From Caldilineales bacterium (GTDB lineage: Bacteria > Chloroflexota > Anaerolineae > J102), in the NCBI GenBank assembly GCA_019695115.1, contig JAIBAP010000037.1, positions 1 through 56,533 of the forward strand: a stretch of DNA of 56,533 bases. The letters are read 5' to 3'. The position numbers were made by a program, and so were the translations under genes. The notes below the pieces were generated by a model that was not told where the DNA came from, made no database searches, and was given only the letters and a program-made list of their open reading frames with translations. This document shows, one piece after another, positions 1-11,168 of this stretch (the stretch's first letter is position 1; every line of letters starts with the position of its first letter).

Positions 1-45
1 GTTATTGGTTATTCGCTTCCTCTCAATAACCAATAACCAATAACC
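1..45. repeat. AATAACC heptamer array with inverted copies
   Basis: Three perfect tandem AATAACC units occupy 25-45, and the complementary unit (GGTTATT register) occupies 1-13, so the region can fold into a hairpin. It lies just downstream of the riboswitch terminator on the minus strand. It is one of many heptamer arrays in this window. Confidence 0.7.
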
Positions 46-47
46 AC

Positions 48-83
48 AAAAAAAGAGCCGCAGTCAACGGTTGACCGGGCTCT
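48..83 (-). terminator. Intrinsic terminator of the glycine riboswitch
   Basis: On the minus strand AGAGCC pairs with GGCTCT, with an inner GTCAA/TTGAC stem, and the hairpin is followed directly by seven T. It starts only a few bases after the second aptamer closes, which is the usual expression platform for transcriptional control. The controlled gene lies beyond the left edge; glycine cleavage gcvT would be typical but cannot be seen. Confidence 0.85.
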
Positions 84-85
84 TG

Positions 86-290
86 ACTCTGTCTTGGGGC
101 CTGAGAGATTGGGCGAGAACCGTTGCAGCGGACTCTGCTTTCCCCCTTCGGCGCCGGCCTTCGCAATCGAAGCGGCTCTCCAGAGTGCTGTCGGCGGGCG
201 ATCCTTTTGCCTGAGAGTTTGGGGACCTCCGCCCAGGGAGGCCCCTTGCACCTTCGGCGACCCACCACTTCGTGGATCCTCTCTCGCACG
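86..290 (-). ncRNA. Tandem glycine riboswitch (two aptamers)
   Basis: Read on the minus strand, two copies of the glycine aptamer core occur in series. The first has a GAGAGAGG opening, CGCCGAAGGTGCAA, and CTCTCAGGCAAAAGGA (about 290-200). The second has CTCTGGAGAG, CGCCGAAGGGGGAAA, and CTCTCAGGCCCCAAGACAGAG split over about 187-86. This is the classic cooperative two-aptamer arrangement. A strong intrinsic terminator follows at once, so glycine binding would be expected to control read-through into a gene left of the window, in most known cases switching a glycine cleavage operon on. Confidence 0.94.
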
Positions 291-382
291 CTTCGATCAG
301 CAACTATGCGCTTGTTTGGTTGTGGTCGTGTGGCGAGATCGGTTGGCAAACGTCAACCTTCATGCCACACCAGGCAAGTATA

Positions 383-1075
383 TCACCGAGCGGTGGCGTC
401 CGTCAACCCACGCTCGGCCAAAACGGCCATGAGCGCCGCCTGCACCTCCTGGGGCGAACGATCGCCATCGATCTCGGCCAGCAGCCCTTTGGCATAATAA
501 TAGCCCACCAGCGGCGAGGTCTGCTTGTAGTACACGTACAGGCGATTATGAACCGTATCCGGGTAGTCGTCGGCGCGTTGCAGCAGTTCGGCGCCATCCA
601 GATCACAACGTCCTGCCACCTGCGGTGGGTCGAACTCGATATGATACACGGCGTTGCAGAGCGGGCACAGACGGCGCCCGGTGATGCGACGCATCACCAC
701 GCCGTCGTCCACCGCCAGCAGCGGGGCCAGGTCCAGGCCGCCGACCGCCTCCAGCAGCCGATCCAGCGCCGTCGCCTGCGCCAGCGTGCGCGGGAAACCA
801 TCGAGGATGACGCCGGCCGCCGCGTCCGGCTCGGCCAGGCGCGCCTCGACCATGCGGATGGTCACCTCATCGGGCACCAGGTCGCCCTGGTCGATAAAGG
901 TTTTCGCCAGCCGGCCCAATTCGGTCTGGTTCTTGATGTGGTGGCGAAAGAGATCGCCGGTAGAAACCTGGGGGATGCCCAACACCCCGGCCAGCGAACG
1001 GGCCTGAGTTCCCTTCCCCGAACCAGGCGGCCCCAAAAACACAAGGAAGGTGCGAGAGTTGGCATTGGCAGTCAT
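383..1075 (-). CDS. adk: Adenylate kinase
   Basis: 230-residue cytosolic adenylate kinase catalysing ATP + AMP to 2 ADP. The N-terminus carries the P-loop GPPGSGKGTQ. DGFPRT marks the AMP-binding region, and the LID domain has a CPLC ... CDLD zinc-type motif (Cys-Cys-Cys-Asp). The ATG at 1075 is chosen because it is preceded by GAGG 8 bases upstream and puts the P-loop at the usual place; the frame stays open 34 codons further but that part is unlike the family. A good promoter lies at 1168-1196. The gene stands alone, divergent from the DarA-like gene, with the riboswitch behind it. Confidence 0.95.
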   Translation of the reverse strand: MTANANSRTFLVFLGPPGSGKGTQARSLAGVLGIPQVSTGDLFRHHIKNQTELGRLAKTFIDQGDLVPDEVTIRMVEARLAEPDAAAGVILDGFPRTLAQATALDRLLEAVGGLDLAPLLAVDDGVVMRRITGRRLCPLCNAVYHIEFDPPQVAGRCDLDGAELLQRADDYPDTVHNRLYVYYKQTSPLVGYYYAKGLLAEIDGDRSPQEVQAALMAVLAERGLTDATAR

Positions 1076-1107
1076 AACCACGGCCTCGTGAGTAGATGAC
1101 GTAGGAA

Positions 1108-1138
1108 CGGCCTGCGGAGTCAGACGTCTCGCAGGCCG
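1108..1138. other. Hairpin in adk leader
   Basis: CGGCCTGCG and CGCAGGCCG form a perfect 9-bp stem around a 13-base loop, inside the predicted adk 5' leader. There is no T-run, so it is more likely a leader structure than a terminator. Confidence 0.45.
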
Positions 1139-1167
1139 CCAGTGGGAGCAGAGATTACATTGACCTG

Positions 1168-1196
1168 ACTTTAGCACGGCTTGCCGCGAAGGTCAA
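1168..1196 (-). promoter_or_regulatory. Predicted sigma-70-type promoter of adk
   Basis: On the minus strand TTGACC (1191-1196), a 17-base spacer and TAAAGT (1168-1173). Predicted transcription start is near 1161, giving a leader of about 86 bases to the adk ATG. Confidence 0.55.
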
Positions 1197-1254
1197 GGTT
1201 GGAGTAGACTTATGCGCGGTTACGGACTCTCAACCCCGATTCGGACGCTCCGCC

Positions 1255-1923
1255 ATGCAACTTCTCCTCGCCATCATCCACGACGAAGACGCCGACCCGC
1301 TCGGCAAGCGCCTCAACGCCCTGGGTTTTCGCATCACCCGCTTTCAGACCGTGGGCGGCTTCCTCAGCGCGGCCAACGCCACCGTCGTCATGGCAGTACA
1401 TGACGACGAGATCGAGCAGGTGCTGGCCGTCATCCGCTCCGTCTGTCGCACCCGCCACACCATCATCAGCCCCATCCCCTGGGCGGTCGAGCCGGGCCAG
1501 GCGCCGTTTGCCGCGCCGGCCGCCCCGTTGGAAGCCGAAGTGGGCGGGGCCACCGTTTTTTGTCTGCCGGTGCAAGGATTCCACCGTCTCCCCGGCGCCC
1601 TCTCCCCATCTCCCGAACCCTCCCCCCGACCAAGAGGCAGTACGATGAACCTTGTCCTCGCCATCGTCCACAACGACGACGCCGCCGCCATCGCCAACGC
1701 CCTTCTGGCCGCCGACCACCGCCTGACGCGCATCAACACCGCCGGCGGCTTCCTGCGCCGTGGCAATGTCACCCTCCTCATCGGCGTCGAAGCCGACAAG
1801 ACCGAGCAAGTGCTGGCGATCATATCGGCCCACGCCCGCGCCCGCGGCGCCACGGCCGAAGAAAGCGCCAGCCAGGGAGCCACGGTCTTTGTCCTTGAGG
1901 CGGCGCGCTTCCTGCAAATCTGA
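1255..1923 (+). CDS. Two-domain cyclic-di-AMP receptor-like protein (tandem DarA/CdAR)
   Basis: 222 residues made of two consecutive PII-like CdAR (DUF970, DarA/YaaQ) domains, about 1-110 and 131-222, joined by a proline-rich linker. Canonical DarA is a single domain of about 110 residues that trimerises and binds c-di-AMP. The second copy keeps the signature TAGGFLRRGNVT; the first has TVGGFLSAANAT, so its GN binding-loop motif is altered. Domain 2 starts with a Met (1645) preceded by an AAGAGG Shine-Dalgarno, so a separate short product by internal initiation is possible. The stop codon directly abuts the lon start, indicating one transcript. Function is inferred from the family. Confidence 0.8.
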   Translation: MQLLLAIIHDEDADPLGKRLNALGFRITRFQTVGGFLSAANATVVMAVHDDEIEQVLAVIRSVCRTRHTIISPIPWAVEPGQAPFAAPAAPLEAEVGGATVFCLPVQGFHRLPGALSPSPEPSPRPRGSTMNLVLAIVHNDDAAAIANALLAADHRLTRINTAGGFLRRGNVTLLIGVEADKTEQVLAIISAHARARGATAEESASQGATVFVLEAARFLQI

Positions 1924-4431
<2,508 letters not shown>

Positions 4432-4434
4432 GGG

Positions 4435-4559
4435 GGGTGCCGGGTGCCGGGTGCTGGTGGACCACCGTGCTAACCAAGCGGTGACACGACGAGTATCTGC
4501 GGTTGTGCTCTGACCCGGCCCCCGGCACCACGGAACACGGAACACGCACCACGCACCCC
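4435..4559. repeat. Heptamer arrays between lon and the UbiA gene
   Basis: Three GGGTGCC-type units occupy 4435-4455 and five units of the GGAACAC/GCACCAC type occupy 4525-4559, all at an exact 7-base period. No gene or clear terminator is seen in this convergent gap. Confidence 0.65.
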
Positions 4560-4561
4560 CA

Positions 4562-5443
4562 TCAATGATTCGAGAAATATAAAATCCCCATCGCCGCCAA
4601 ACCCCAGGCAATGGCGGCAAGAAAGAGCGGCTTATCCTGAAAAAGTAGCTCATCCGGCGCACCTCCCAACTTACGCACGTGGATGAGATAGAGATAGCGA
4701 AACAGAAAATAGACCACAAGGGGGATGGTCAGCATCATCAAGTGGTTTTCTGGTAAATTCGTGGCCGAAAAGGTGTAGAACGAATAGCAGATCACGGTTG
4801 CCGCCGTGACGATGCTGATCAGATGGTCGAGAAAGACGACGGTGTATTCATCCAGGATGGCGCGGTGATTCCCCGCCTCGGCCTCGAGCGAGGTCAGTTC
4901 GTGGCGACGCTTGCCCAGGGCGATCAGCAGGGCCACGAAGGTGATGCAGACATAGAGCCACGGCGAGAAGCGTTCGACCTCGACCACCACCGCGCCGGCC
5001 GCCACCCGCAGGACGAAACCCGTTGCCACCACCAGCGCATCGATGATGACCATGTGTTTGAGCTTGAACGAGTAGGCCAGGTTGAGGAGGAAGTAGCCGG
5101 CCAGGATGAGACCCAGCCAGACATCGACCACGAAAGCCGGCAACAGCGAGATGACCAGCAGCACGACCAGCGCCGCCACGGCCAGGCCCGGCTTGAGCGC
5201 GCCCGAAGCCAGCGGCCGGCGACGTTTGTCGGGGTGCGCCCGATCCGCCTCCATGTCCACCAGATCGTTGAGCAAGTAGACGGCGCTTGAGACCAGGCAG
5301 AACAGGAAGAAAGCAGCCAGGGTGCGCAGAAGCGGCTGGGGCTGCGCGAATTTGACGTCGAAGACGAGCGCGGCAAAGACAACGAGGTTCTTCGTCCATT
5401 GGCGAAGTCGCATCGTCTTCAGCAAAGCGCGGGGGGTGCTCAT
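4562..5443 (-). CDS. UbiA-family prenyltransferase (decaprenyl-phosphate phosphoribosyltransferase-like)
   Basis: About 293 residues with roughly eight membrane helices. The first aspartate-rich motif is NDLVDMEADRAHPDKRRRP, and the N-terminus LLKTMRLRQWTKN is typical of the decaprenyl-phosphate 5-phosphoribose synthase branch of the UbiA superfamily, which moves a phosphoribosyl group onto polyprenyl phosphate for cell-envelope glycan synthesis. Start taken at 5443 by similarity; an ATG at 5449 is equally possible and neither has a good Shine-Dalgarno. Substrate assignment is by branch similarity only. Confidence 0.82.
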   Translation of the reverse strand: MSTPRALLKTMRLRQWTKNLVVFAALVFDVKFAQPQPLLRTLAAFFLFCLVSSAVYLLNDLVDMEADRAHPDKRRRPLASGALKPGLAVAALVVLLVISLLPAFVVDVWLGLILAGYFLLNLAYSFKLKHMVIIDALVVATGFVLRVAAGAVVVEVERFSPWLYVCITFVALLIALGKRRHELTSLEAEAGNHRAILDEYTVVFLDHLISIVTAATVICYSFYTFSATNLPENHLMMLTIPLVVYFLFRYLYLIHVRKLGGAPDELLFQDKPLFLAAIAWGLAAMGILYFSNH

Positions 5444-5620
5444 GGGCATTGGGGAGGGTGGCAGGGGTTCAGCGTTCACCCCGGCGGATTTGGCGACAAG
5501 TAGGGTAGAATAGGCGATGTTAACGGAGGAGCCAGCGATCACCCAAACCCGCGGCGACGCTGCAACGCCCCCCGCCCAGACTCCTCCCCTCCACCATCCC
5601 CCGCCTCACGCCCCCCCCCA

Positions 5621-5648
5621 CGCAACACGAAACACGCAACACGAAACC
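5621..5648. repeat. CGCAACA/CGAAACA heptamer array
   Basis: Four 7-base units alternate CGCAACA and CGAAACA immediately before the tlyA start codon. The array keeps the tlyA frame open upstream, which could mislead start prediction. Confidence 0.65.
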
Positions 5649-5654
5649 CACCCT

Positions 5655-6431
<777 letters not shown>

Positions 6432-6444
6432 GGTCTCACGAATC

Positions 6445-6478
6445 AGACCCTAAAGGTCTTGGAGACCTTTAGGGTCTC
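6445..6478. repeat. Palindromic hairpin repeat, copy 2
   Basis: A near-identical copy of the hairpin at 6404-6436, with the arms AGACCCTAAAGGTCT/AGACCTTTAGGGTCT now perfectly paired. It sits between the convergent tlyA and the unknown minus-strand gene and may serve as a transcription barrier. No T-run follows. Confidence 0.75.
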
Positions 6479-6489
6479 ATGGGTTCGGA

Positions 6490-6906
6490 TCAGGAAGCAG
6501 CGCGGATGCCGTAGCGGACTTCGCGGTCGGCGACCACGCGCAGGATGGTGTCGGCCGAGCGCCAGGGCATGTGCCCGTGCAGGTCGTTGGGCGAGGCCGG
6601 CTGGTTGCCGTTCATCAAGAAGATGCGGAACACGGCTGCCGCCACAGGCAGGCCCTCGTGGATGAAGCCCGGCTCGTGGACGCAGCGGCTGCGCAGACAC
6701 ATTTGCAAGGCATCGGCGCGCGTCACTTCGGCAGTGCGCGGGTCGATCCAGTCGACTTCCTCGACGGCCATCGGGTTGGGGAAGCGCCGGCGGCAGTCCT
6801 CGCACAGCTGCTCGTAGAGAAACAAGCGGTAGTTACGGTCGTTGGCCCGCCACCAGTCCCAGTCGATGTGGAAAGGGGTGTCAACAGTAGGTCGTTTCCA
6901 GGACAT
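6490..6906 (-). CDS. Uncharacterised protein with two cysteine pairs
   Basis: 138 residues, not recognised. It has two Cys motifs, CEDC near residue 34 and CLRSRC near residue 71, which could bind a metal, and an acidic centre. The ATG at 6906 is supported by AAGGAG six bases upstream. It starts 10 bases after the stop of the larger unknown gene at 6917-8494, so the two are probably co-expressed and may work together. No signal peptide or membrane segment is seen. Confidence 0.7.
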   Translation of the reverse strand: MSWKRPTVDTPFHIDWDWWRANDRNYRLFLYEQLCEDCRRRFPNPMAVEEVDWIDPRTAEVTRADALQMCLRSRCVHEPGFIHEGLPVAAAVFRIFLMNGNQPASPNDLHGHMPWRSADTILRVVADREVRYGIRAAS

Positions 6907-6916
6907 CGTTCGCTCC

Positions 6917-8494
6917 TTACAGGCTCCAGAAACCGCTGCCCGTGTCGGTGGCGCCGGGAAGCTGGGACAAGGCGGCAAAGATCGGGCCGGGGGGCAGGCG
7001 CATGGCCACATTGACGGCGCTGTAAAGGGTCTTCACGTGCGCCGTGCCTTGCGGGCTGAGTTTGGCCAGTTCCGGCATGATCTCTTCGACCACCTGCCTG
7101 ATCGTAGGCTGGCGCTGGGCAAACGCGCCGCGGAAAGCCTCGATCTCGGCGGAATCGGGGACGACCATGGCCAGATGGTCGTCGTAATCACAGGCCAGCT
7201 GATGCTGATTCAATTCGAAGGTCAGGCGGCCATTGAGGACGCGCGCCGTGCGCACCCAGGCGCGCTTGGCCCGCTGCGGGCGGAAGTCGATCACAACTTC
7301 GCCGGGGTTGTTGGTGCGTTCGAGCGTGATGCGGGCGCCGACCGGGAGCTTGTGCTGGGCGTACCAGGCCCCTAGCCCGGCCACATAACGCCCCGACGAC
7401 GACACCCAGCCCTGGATGCGCCCGCCCCAGCGCCCGTCGATCAAGGTCACTTCGGTGGCCTGGCCCGAGCCGTGCGGCAGCAGGCGCCGGGTGGAGGCCG
7501 ACAGGGGGAGCGTGCCCGAGATCAGGTGAGGATAGAGGACATGGAAGGAGACCGAGGGCGCCTCGGCCGGGGTCTCGTCGCCCAGGCCGCCCTCGCTCCA
7601 TTCGTCGTTCAGCTCCCACTCGATCTTTACCATCTCGACATCGAGCGAGGAACGCTGGTAGGAGACGGGGCGAACACGGAGCGCCGGCGGCGTTTCGAGG
7701 GCGGCGGCCGGCATCATCCGGCGCAGATACCAGGCCCGGCGCTCACCTGACCCCACTTCGACGAAGCGGTCGTCGCCATAAAGGGCAGTTTCGAGCGAGA
7801 AGATGCGCACCGATTCGGCGCTGCCGGCGTCGAGATCGATGGCGTCGAGCAGGGCCGCCGTGCTCACCGGCTTGTTGTTCATTTCGATGGCGGCTTCGGC
7901 GATGTTCAGGTGCCCCAGGTTGACCTGCACCATCTGTTCGGCCGTCAGCCACGACGCCCCGGCACGGACGAACAGGCTGGGGTTGCCCTGTAGGTGTTTC
8001 TCGATCCGGGCGCTGACGGCGTCGCTCACAAGGTCGAAGATCTCGTCGGGTGTGAGCACGTCCTCATCGCTGAATTTGACCTCCTGGCCATTGCGATTGA
8101 GGGGATGGGGGGTGCGCAGCCGGGCGGCGAACATGCGCTCGCTCGCTTCGCCCTCGAAACGCACGTTGATGACGTCGAAGGGGCCGTGTTCGGGATTCTG
8201 GCCGGATCGCACCGCCAGCACTTTCGCCAGGCGGAACTCGAAGGCAGGAAAAACCACCATATCGTCGGCGCGATAGGTGTCGTAGGGATCAAAGATCAGG
8301 CCGCGCGTCAGCTCGGTGCGGATGCGGCTTTCTTCTTGCTGGCAACGGCGGCGGATGATGGCCCTCGCCAGCTGGCTCAGACTTTGCGGTTCGGTGGCGT
8401 CGGCCAGGGTTTCATAAAGAAACTCGTGGTCGGCGTTATCCACCTTATAGTCGTCTCGCCAGTAGGCGAGATTTTGGGTTTTGCGTTGAATCAC
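6917..8494 (-). CDS. Uncharacterised 525-residue protein
   Basis: Soluble protein of 525 residues with no family I can name. The N-terminal part (about 25-70) and the segment LNIAEAAIEMNNKPVSTAALL look like small helical, winged-helix-like segments. The C-terminal half ends in an acidic DYDDHLAMVVPD segment and helical tail. It starts with GTG at 8494, preceded by AGGAGG eight bases upstream. It sits 65 bases downstream of the LCP operon and is followed by the small cysteine-pair protein. A nucleic-acid role would be a guess. Confidence 0.75.
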   Translation of the reverse strand: MIQRKTQNLAYWRDDYKVDNADHEFLYETLADATEPQSLSQLARAIIRRRCQQEESRIRTELTRGLIFDPYDTYRADDMVVFPAFEFRLAKVLAVRSGQNPEHGPFDVINVRFEGEASERMFAARLRTPHPLNRNGQEVKFSDEDVLTPDEIFDLVSDAVSARIEKHLQGNPSLFVRAGASWLTAEQMVQVNLGHLNIAEAAIEMNNKPVSTAALLDAIDLDAGSAESVRIFSLETALYGDDRFVEVGSGERRAWYLRRMMPAAALETPPALRVRPVSYQRSSLDVEMVKIEWELNDEWSEGGLGDETPAEAPSVSFHVLYPHLISGTLPLSASTRRLLPHGSGQATEVTLIDGRWGGRIQGWVSSSGRYVAGLGAWYAQHKLPVGARITLERTNNPGEVVIDFRPQRAKRAWVRTARVLNGRLTFELNQHQLACDYDDHLAMVVPDSAEIEAFRGAFAQRQPTIRQVVEEIMPELAKLSPQGTAHVKTLYSAVNVAMRLPPGPIFAALSQLPGATDTGSGFWSL

Positions 8495-8559
8495 GCGGAT
8501 TTCCTCCTGGACATGAGAGTGTACATCACAATGGGCGGTCTGCGCAAAGACGCGGGGTT

Positions 8560-9858
8560 TCAGGGTGTGTGGGTCAGGGTGGGCGCAGGCTCGGCGGTCG
8601 GCTTCAGGGTGGCCAGGTAGGCATCGCCCCAGCGCGGCCGGGGCAGGCAGCCCTGGGCAGGCTGCGACGCGCTTGCGATCGGCGGGGCATCGAAAAGCCC
8701 CTCGATGAGCTGAAGGGCGGTATTGCCTTTGGCGGTGGAGACGGCTGCACCCGATGCCAGCGGAACCGGTTCCAGGGCCGTGTAGTCGATCACGCGGGCA
8801 TGGACGCTGGCCATGTCCATGTCATTGGCCAGCGCGGCGAGGCGGATGAGGTCGGTCAGGCCCAGGTTGGTCTTGAAGTAGTTGCGGAAAATGCTCCACA
8901 ATTTGGGAACCTGGGTGAGAAGGCCGGCATTAACGAATTGCTGCCGGGCGTTGGCCAGGAAGATCTGCTGACGCCGGGCGCGGTCCCAGTCGGCGGAGTT
9001 GTAACGATAGGTGACGAATTTGAGGGCGGTCTCGCCATCGAGATGGTTGGGGCCAGATGGCAAATAGAGGACGAAGAACGGCAGCCCGCCCACATCGAAG
9101 CCGCCTGGCGAGCCTTCGGTAGGCGACAGCTCCCAGACTTCGCAGTCCAGATCCACATCCATCCCACCCAACGTATCGACGATCTCGACGAAACCCTGGC
9201 GATGGAGCCGGGCGAAATGGTCGATGCGGATGCCGAAGTTCTGTTGGAAGACCTCTTTCAGTAAACCGAATCCCCCTTGCGGGTGGTTGAGCGTGCGCTC
9301 GCCCAAAAAGTCCACCTGGTTGATGCGCTGGTAGTTGGCGCCGTAGTCGCTGACGAAGCCGGGGATATACAGCCAGTAATCGCGTGGGAAGGAGAGGATG
9401 CCGACGCGCTTGTGGGCGCGATCTACGGCGACGAGCAGCATGGTGTCGGTGCGCCAGGCATTTTCGCCAGGGCGCAGGTCGCTGCCCAACAGCAGGATGT
9501 TATCGGTGTCCTCTAGGGCGATGGAGGGAGGGGCCTGGGTGGGGATACAGGTGATGAATGGCTTGCAGCCCTCGGGCGAGAGGGAAAGGTAGATGGGGTT
9601 GGGGCCGGGGGTGGGAGTGGCAAAAGCCGTGGGCGTGGGCGCGGGGGTGTCGGTGGGGGTGGCGGTGGGAGCGCGGGTGGGCGTGGGAGTGATGGTGGGG
9701 GTGGGAGAGGGGGCAGGGGTGTCGGTAGAGGTTGGTGTGCCGGTCTGGGTCGGTGAGGCGGCCGGCGTAGTCGTTTCGGGCGTGGCCGGGACGGCGCGGT
9801 TGCAGGCAGCCAGGAGCAAGATCAGAAGCAGGCAGATCAGAAGTCGACGAAGGGTCAT
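8560..9858 (-). CDS. LCP-family (LytR-CpsA-Psr) lipoprotein, copy 1
   Basis: 432 residues. A signal peptide ends in the lipobox LLAAC, followed by a long Thr/Pro-rich linker (about residues 30-90) and an LCP catalytic domain with NILLLGSD, RTDTMLLVAVD, LSFPRDYWLYIPG and the late RRQQIFL arginine motif. LCP enzymes transfer undecaprenyl-linked glycopolymers onto peptidoglycan or other envelope acceptors outside the membrane. ATG at 9858 chosen because it begins the signal peptide. It lies 4 bases after the second LCP gene; the pair probably arose by duplication and then diverged. Confidence 0.9.
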   Translation of the reverse strand: MTLRRLLICLLLILLLAACNRAVPATPETTTPAASPTQTGTPTSTDTPAPSPTPTITPTPTRAPTATPTDTPAPTPTAFATPTPGPNPIYLSLSPEGCKPFITCIPTQAPPSIALEDTDNILLLGSDLRPGENAWRTDTMLLVAVDRAHKRVGILSFPRDYWLYIPGFVSDYGANYQRINQVDFLGERTLNHPQGGFGLLKEVFQQNFGIRIDHFARLHRQGFVEIVDTLGGMDVDLDCEVWELSPTEGSPGGFDVGGLPFFVLYLPSGPNHLDGETALKFVTYRYNSADWDRARRQQIFLANARQQFVNAGLLTQVPKLWSIFRNYFKTNLGLTDLIRLAALANDMDMASVHARVIDYTALEPVPLASGAAVSTAKGNTALQLIEGLFDAPPIASASQPAQGCLPRPRWGDAYLATLKPTAEPAPTLTHTP

Positions 9859-9862
9859 GTTG

Positions 9863-11158
9863 TCAGGATCTACAGTTGGCGGGTTTGATCGGATTTTCGA
9901 GCACGCTGGGCTGGTCGAAGAGGGTGTTGATGCCCTCGTTGATTTTGCCCATCTGGGGCAAGAGCACCTGGGCGCCCTCGGGTGTCGTCCAGCTATCGGT
10001 CTCCTGGAAGCCGATGATGAAGCCGTGGGCGTCTTTCGGCTCGACCTGCACGCCCACACGGGCCAGGGCGATGATGTCGGTCAGCCCCAGGTCGGTCTCG
10101 ATCGAATCATGGAGGGCGCCATAGAGGGCAGGGACGCGCGGGAGGATGTTGACCTCGCGGGCACGGTTGCGAATGGCGATGAGCATCCGTTGCTGACGGC
10201 GGGCGCGGTCGACGTCGCTGGTAGATTTGCGCTCGCGCACGTAGCGCAGGGCGAAGACGCCGTCCATGTGGTACTCGCCCGGCTGCAGGGTCTGATAGAC
10301 GAGTTCTTTGCTGCCTGGCTCGCGCGGGAAGTTGCCGGGGATGGGGCAATCGACCACGACATCGATGCCGCCGAGGGCGTCGATGACGTCCTGGAAGCTG
10401 TTGAAATCGATTTTGACACTGTAGTCGACGCGCAGACCGAAATTCTGGGCAAGGGTGTCCTTCAGCAGCCCAATGCCCCCCTGCTTGAACTTGCGGGCCT
10501 CGCCCCAGAAGGTAGCGGTGTTGATGCGGTTCTCGCCGACGCCGGGGATAGCCACCCACAGGTCGCGGGGGAAGGAGATGACGCCGACTTCGCGGGTGGC
10601 GAAATCGACGGCGACGAACATGAGCACATCCGAGCGCCAGGGGCCGACCTCGTCGCGCTCGTCCGAACCGACGACGAGGATGTTGAGGGTGTTATCCAGC
10701 CGGCGGCGGCCCAACGCCTGAGCGGTGGCGATGGCGGGGGCGTCAGGCGTGGGTTGGGTGGTGGCTTCGGCCAGGGGCAGGGGGGTGGAGGTGGGGGTGA
10801 GGACGGCGGTGGGAGTGAGGGGCAGGGTGGGGCTGAGGACGACGGTGGGAGTGAGGGGCAGGGTGGGGGTGGGGCTGAGGGTGGGGCTGGGGGTGGCGGT
10901 GAGGGCCGGGATCTTGATGACGATGGGGGTGCGGACGGGGGTGGGGGTCGGCGGCGGCGCGGCGGTCTCGATGGGGGCAAGGGTAGGCGAGGCCGTGGCC
11001 TCCACCAGGGGGGCCGGGGTGATGCCAGGGATGGAGATGGGAGCCGTGGCTGGGGTGACGGTGATGGGAGGGCCGAATAGTATCCCAGAGGGGTTGCTGC
11101 ACGAGATCAGGAGCAGCACGAGCAAGGCCAACGGAAGTAAACGAGGTAGCAGACGCAT
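9863..11158 (-). CDS. LCP-family lipoprotein, copy 2
   Basis: 431 residues with the same architecture as its neighbour: lipobox LLISC, a very long Thr/Pro-rich low-complexity linker (about residues 30-135, coded by GTGGGG-type repeats on the plus strand) and an LCP domain with NILVVGSDERDE, WRSDVLMFVAVD, VISFPRDLWVAIPG and RRQQRMLIA. Probable glycopolymer-peptidoglycan ligase anchored in the membrane by lipid. It is the fifth gene of the operon that starts at 15814. Confidence 0.9.
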   Translation of the reverse strand: MRLLPRLLPLALLVLLLISCSNPSGILFGPPITVTPATAPISIPGITPAPLVEATASPTLAPIETAAPPPTPTPVRTPIVIKIPALTATPSPTLSPTPTLPLTPTVVLSPTLPLTPTAVLTPTSTPLPLAEATTQPTPDAPAIATAQALGRRRLDNTLNILVVGSDERDEVGPWRSDVLMFVAVDFATREVGVISFPRDLWVAIPGVGENRINTATFWGEARKFKQGGIGLLKDTLAQNFGLRVDYSVKIDFNSFQDVIDALGGIDVVVDCPIPGNFPREPGSKELVYQTLQPGEYHMDGVFALRYVRERKSTSDVDRARRQQRMLIAIRNRAREVNILPRVPALYGALHDSIETDLGLTDIIALARVGVQVEPKDAHGFIIGFQETDSWTTPEGAQVLLPQMGKINEGINTLFDQPSVLENPIKPANCRS

Positions 11159-11168
11159 GGCAGACGGA

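Noticed and set aside
9593-11080. Long Gly/Val/Asp-rich plus-strand frame over the LCP genes
   Set aside because: It arises from the antisense of the Thr/Pro linkers (GTGGGG repeats); the minus strand carries two clear LCP proteins.
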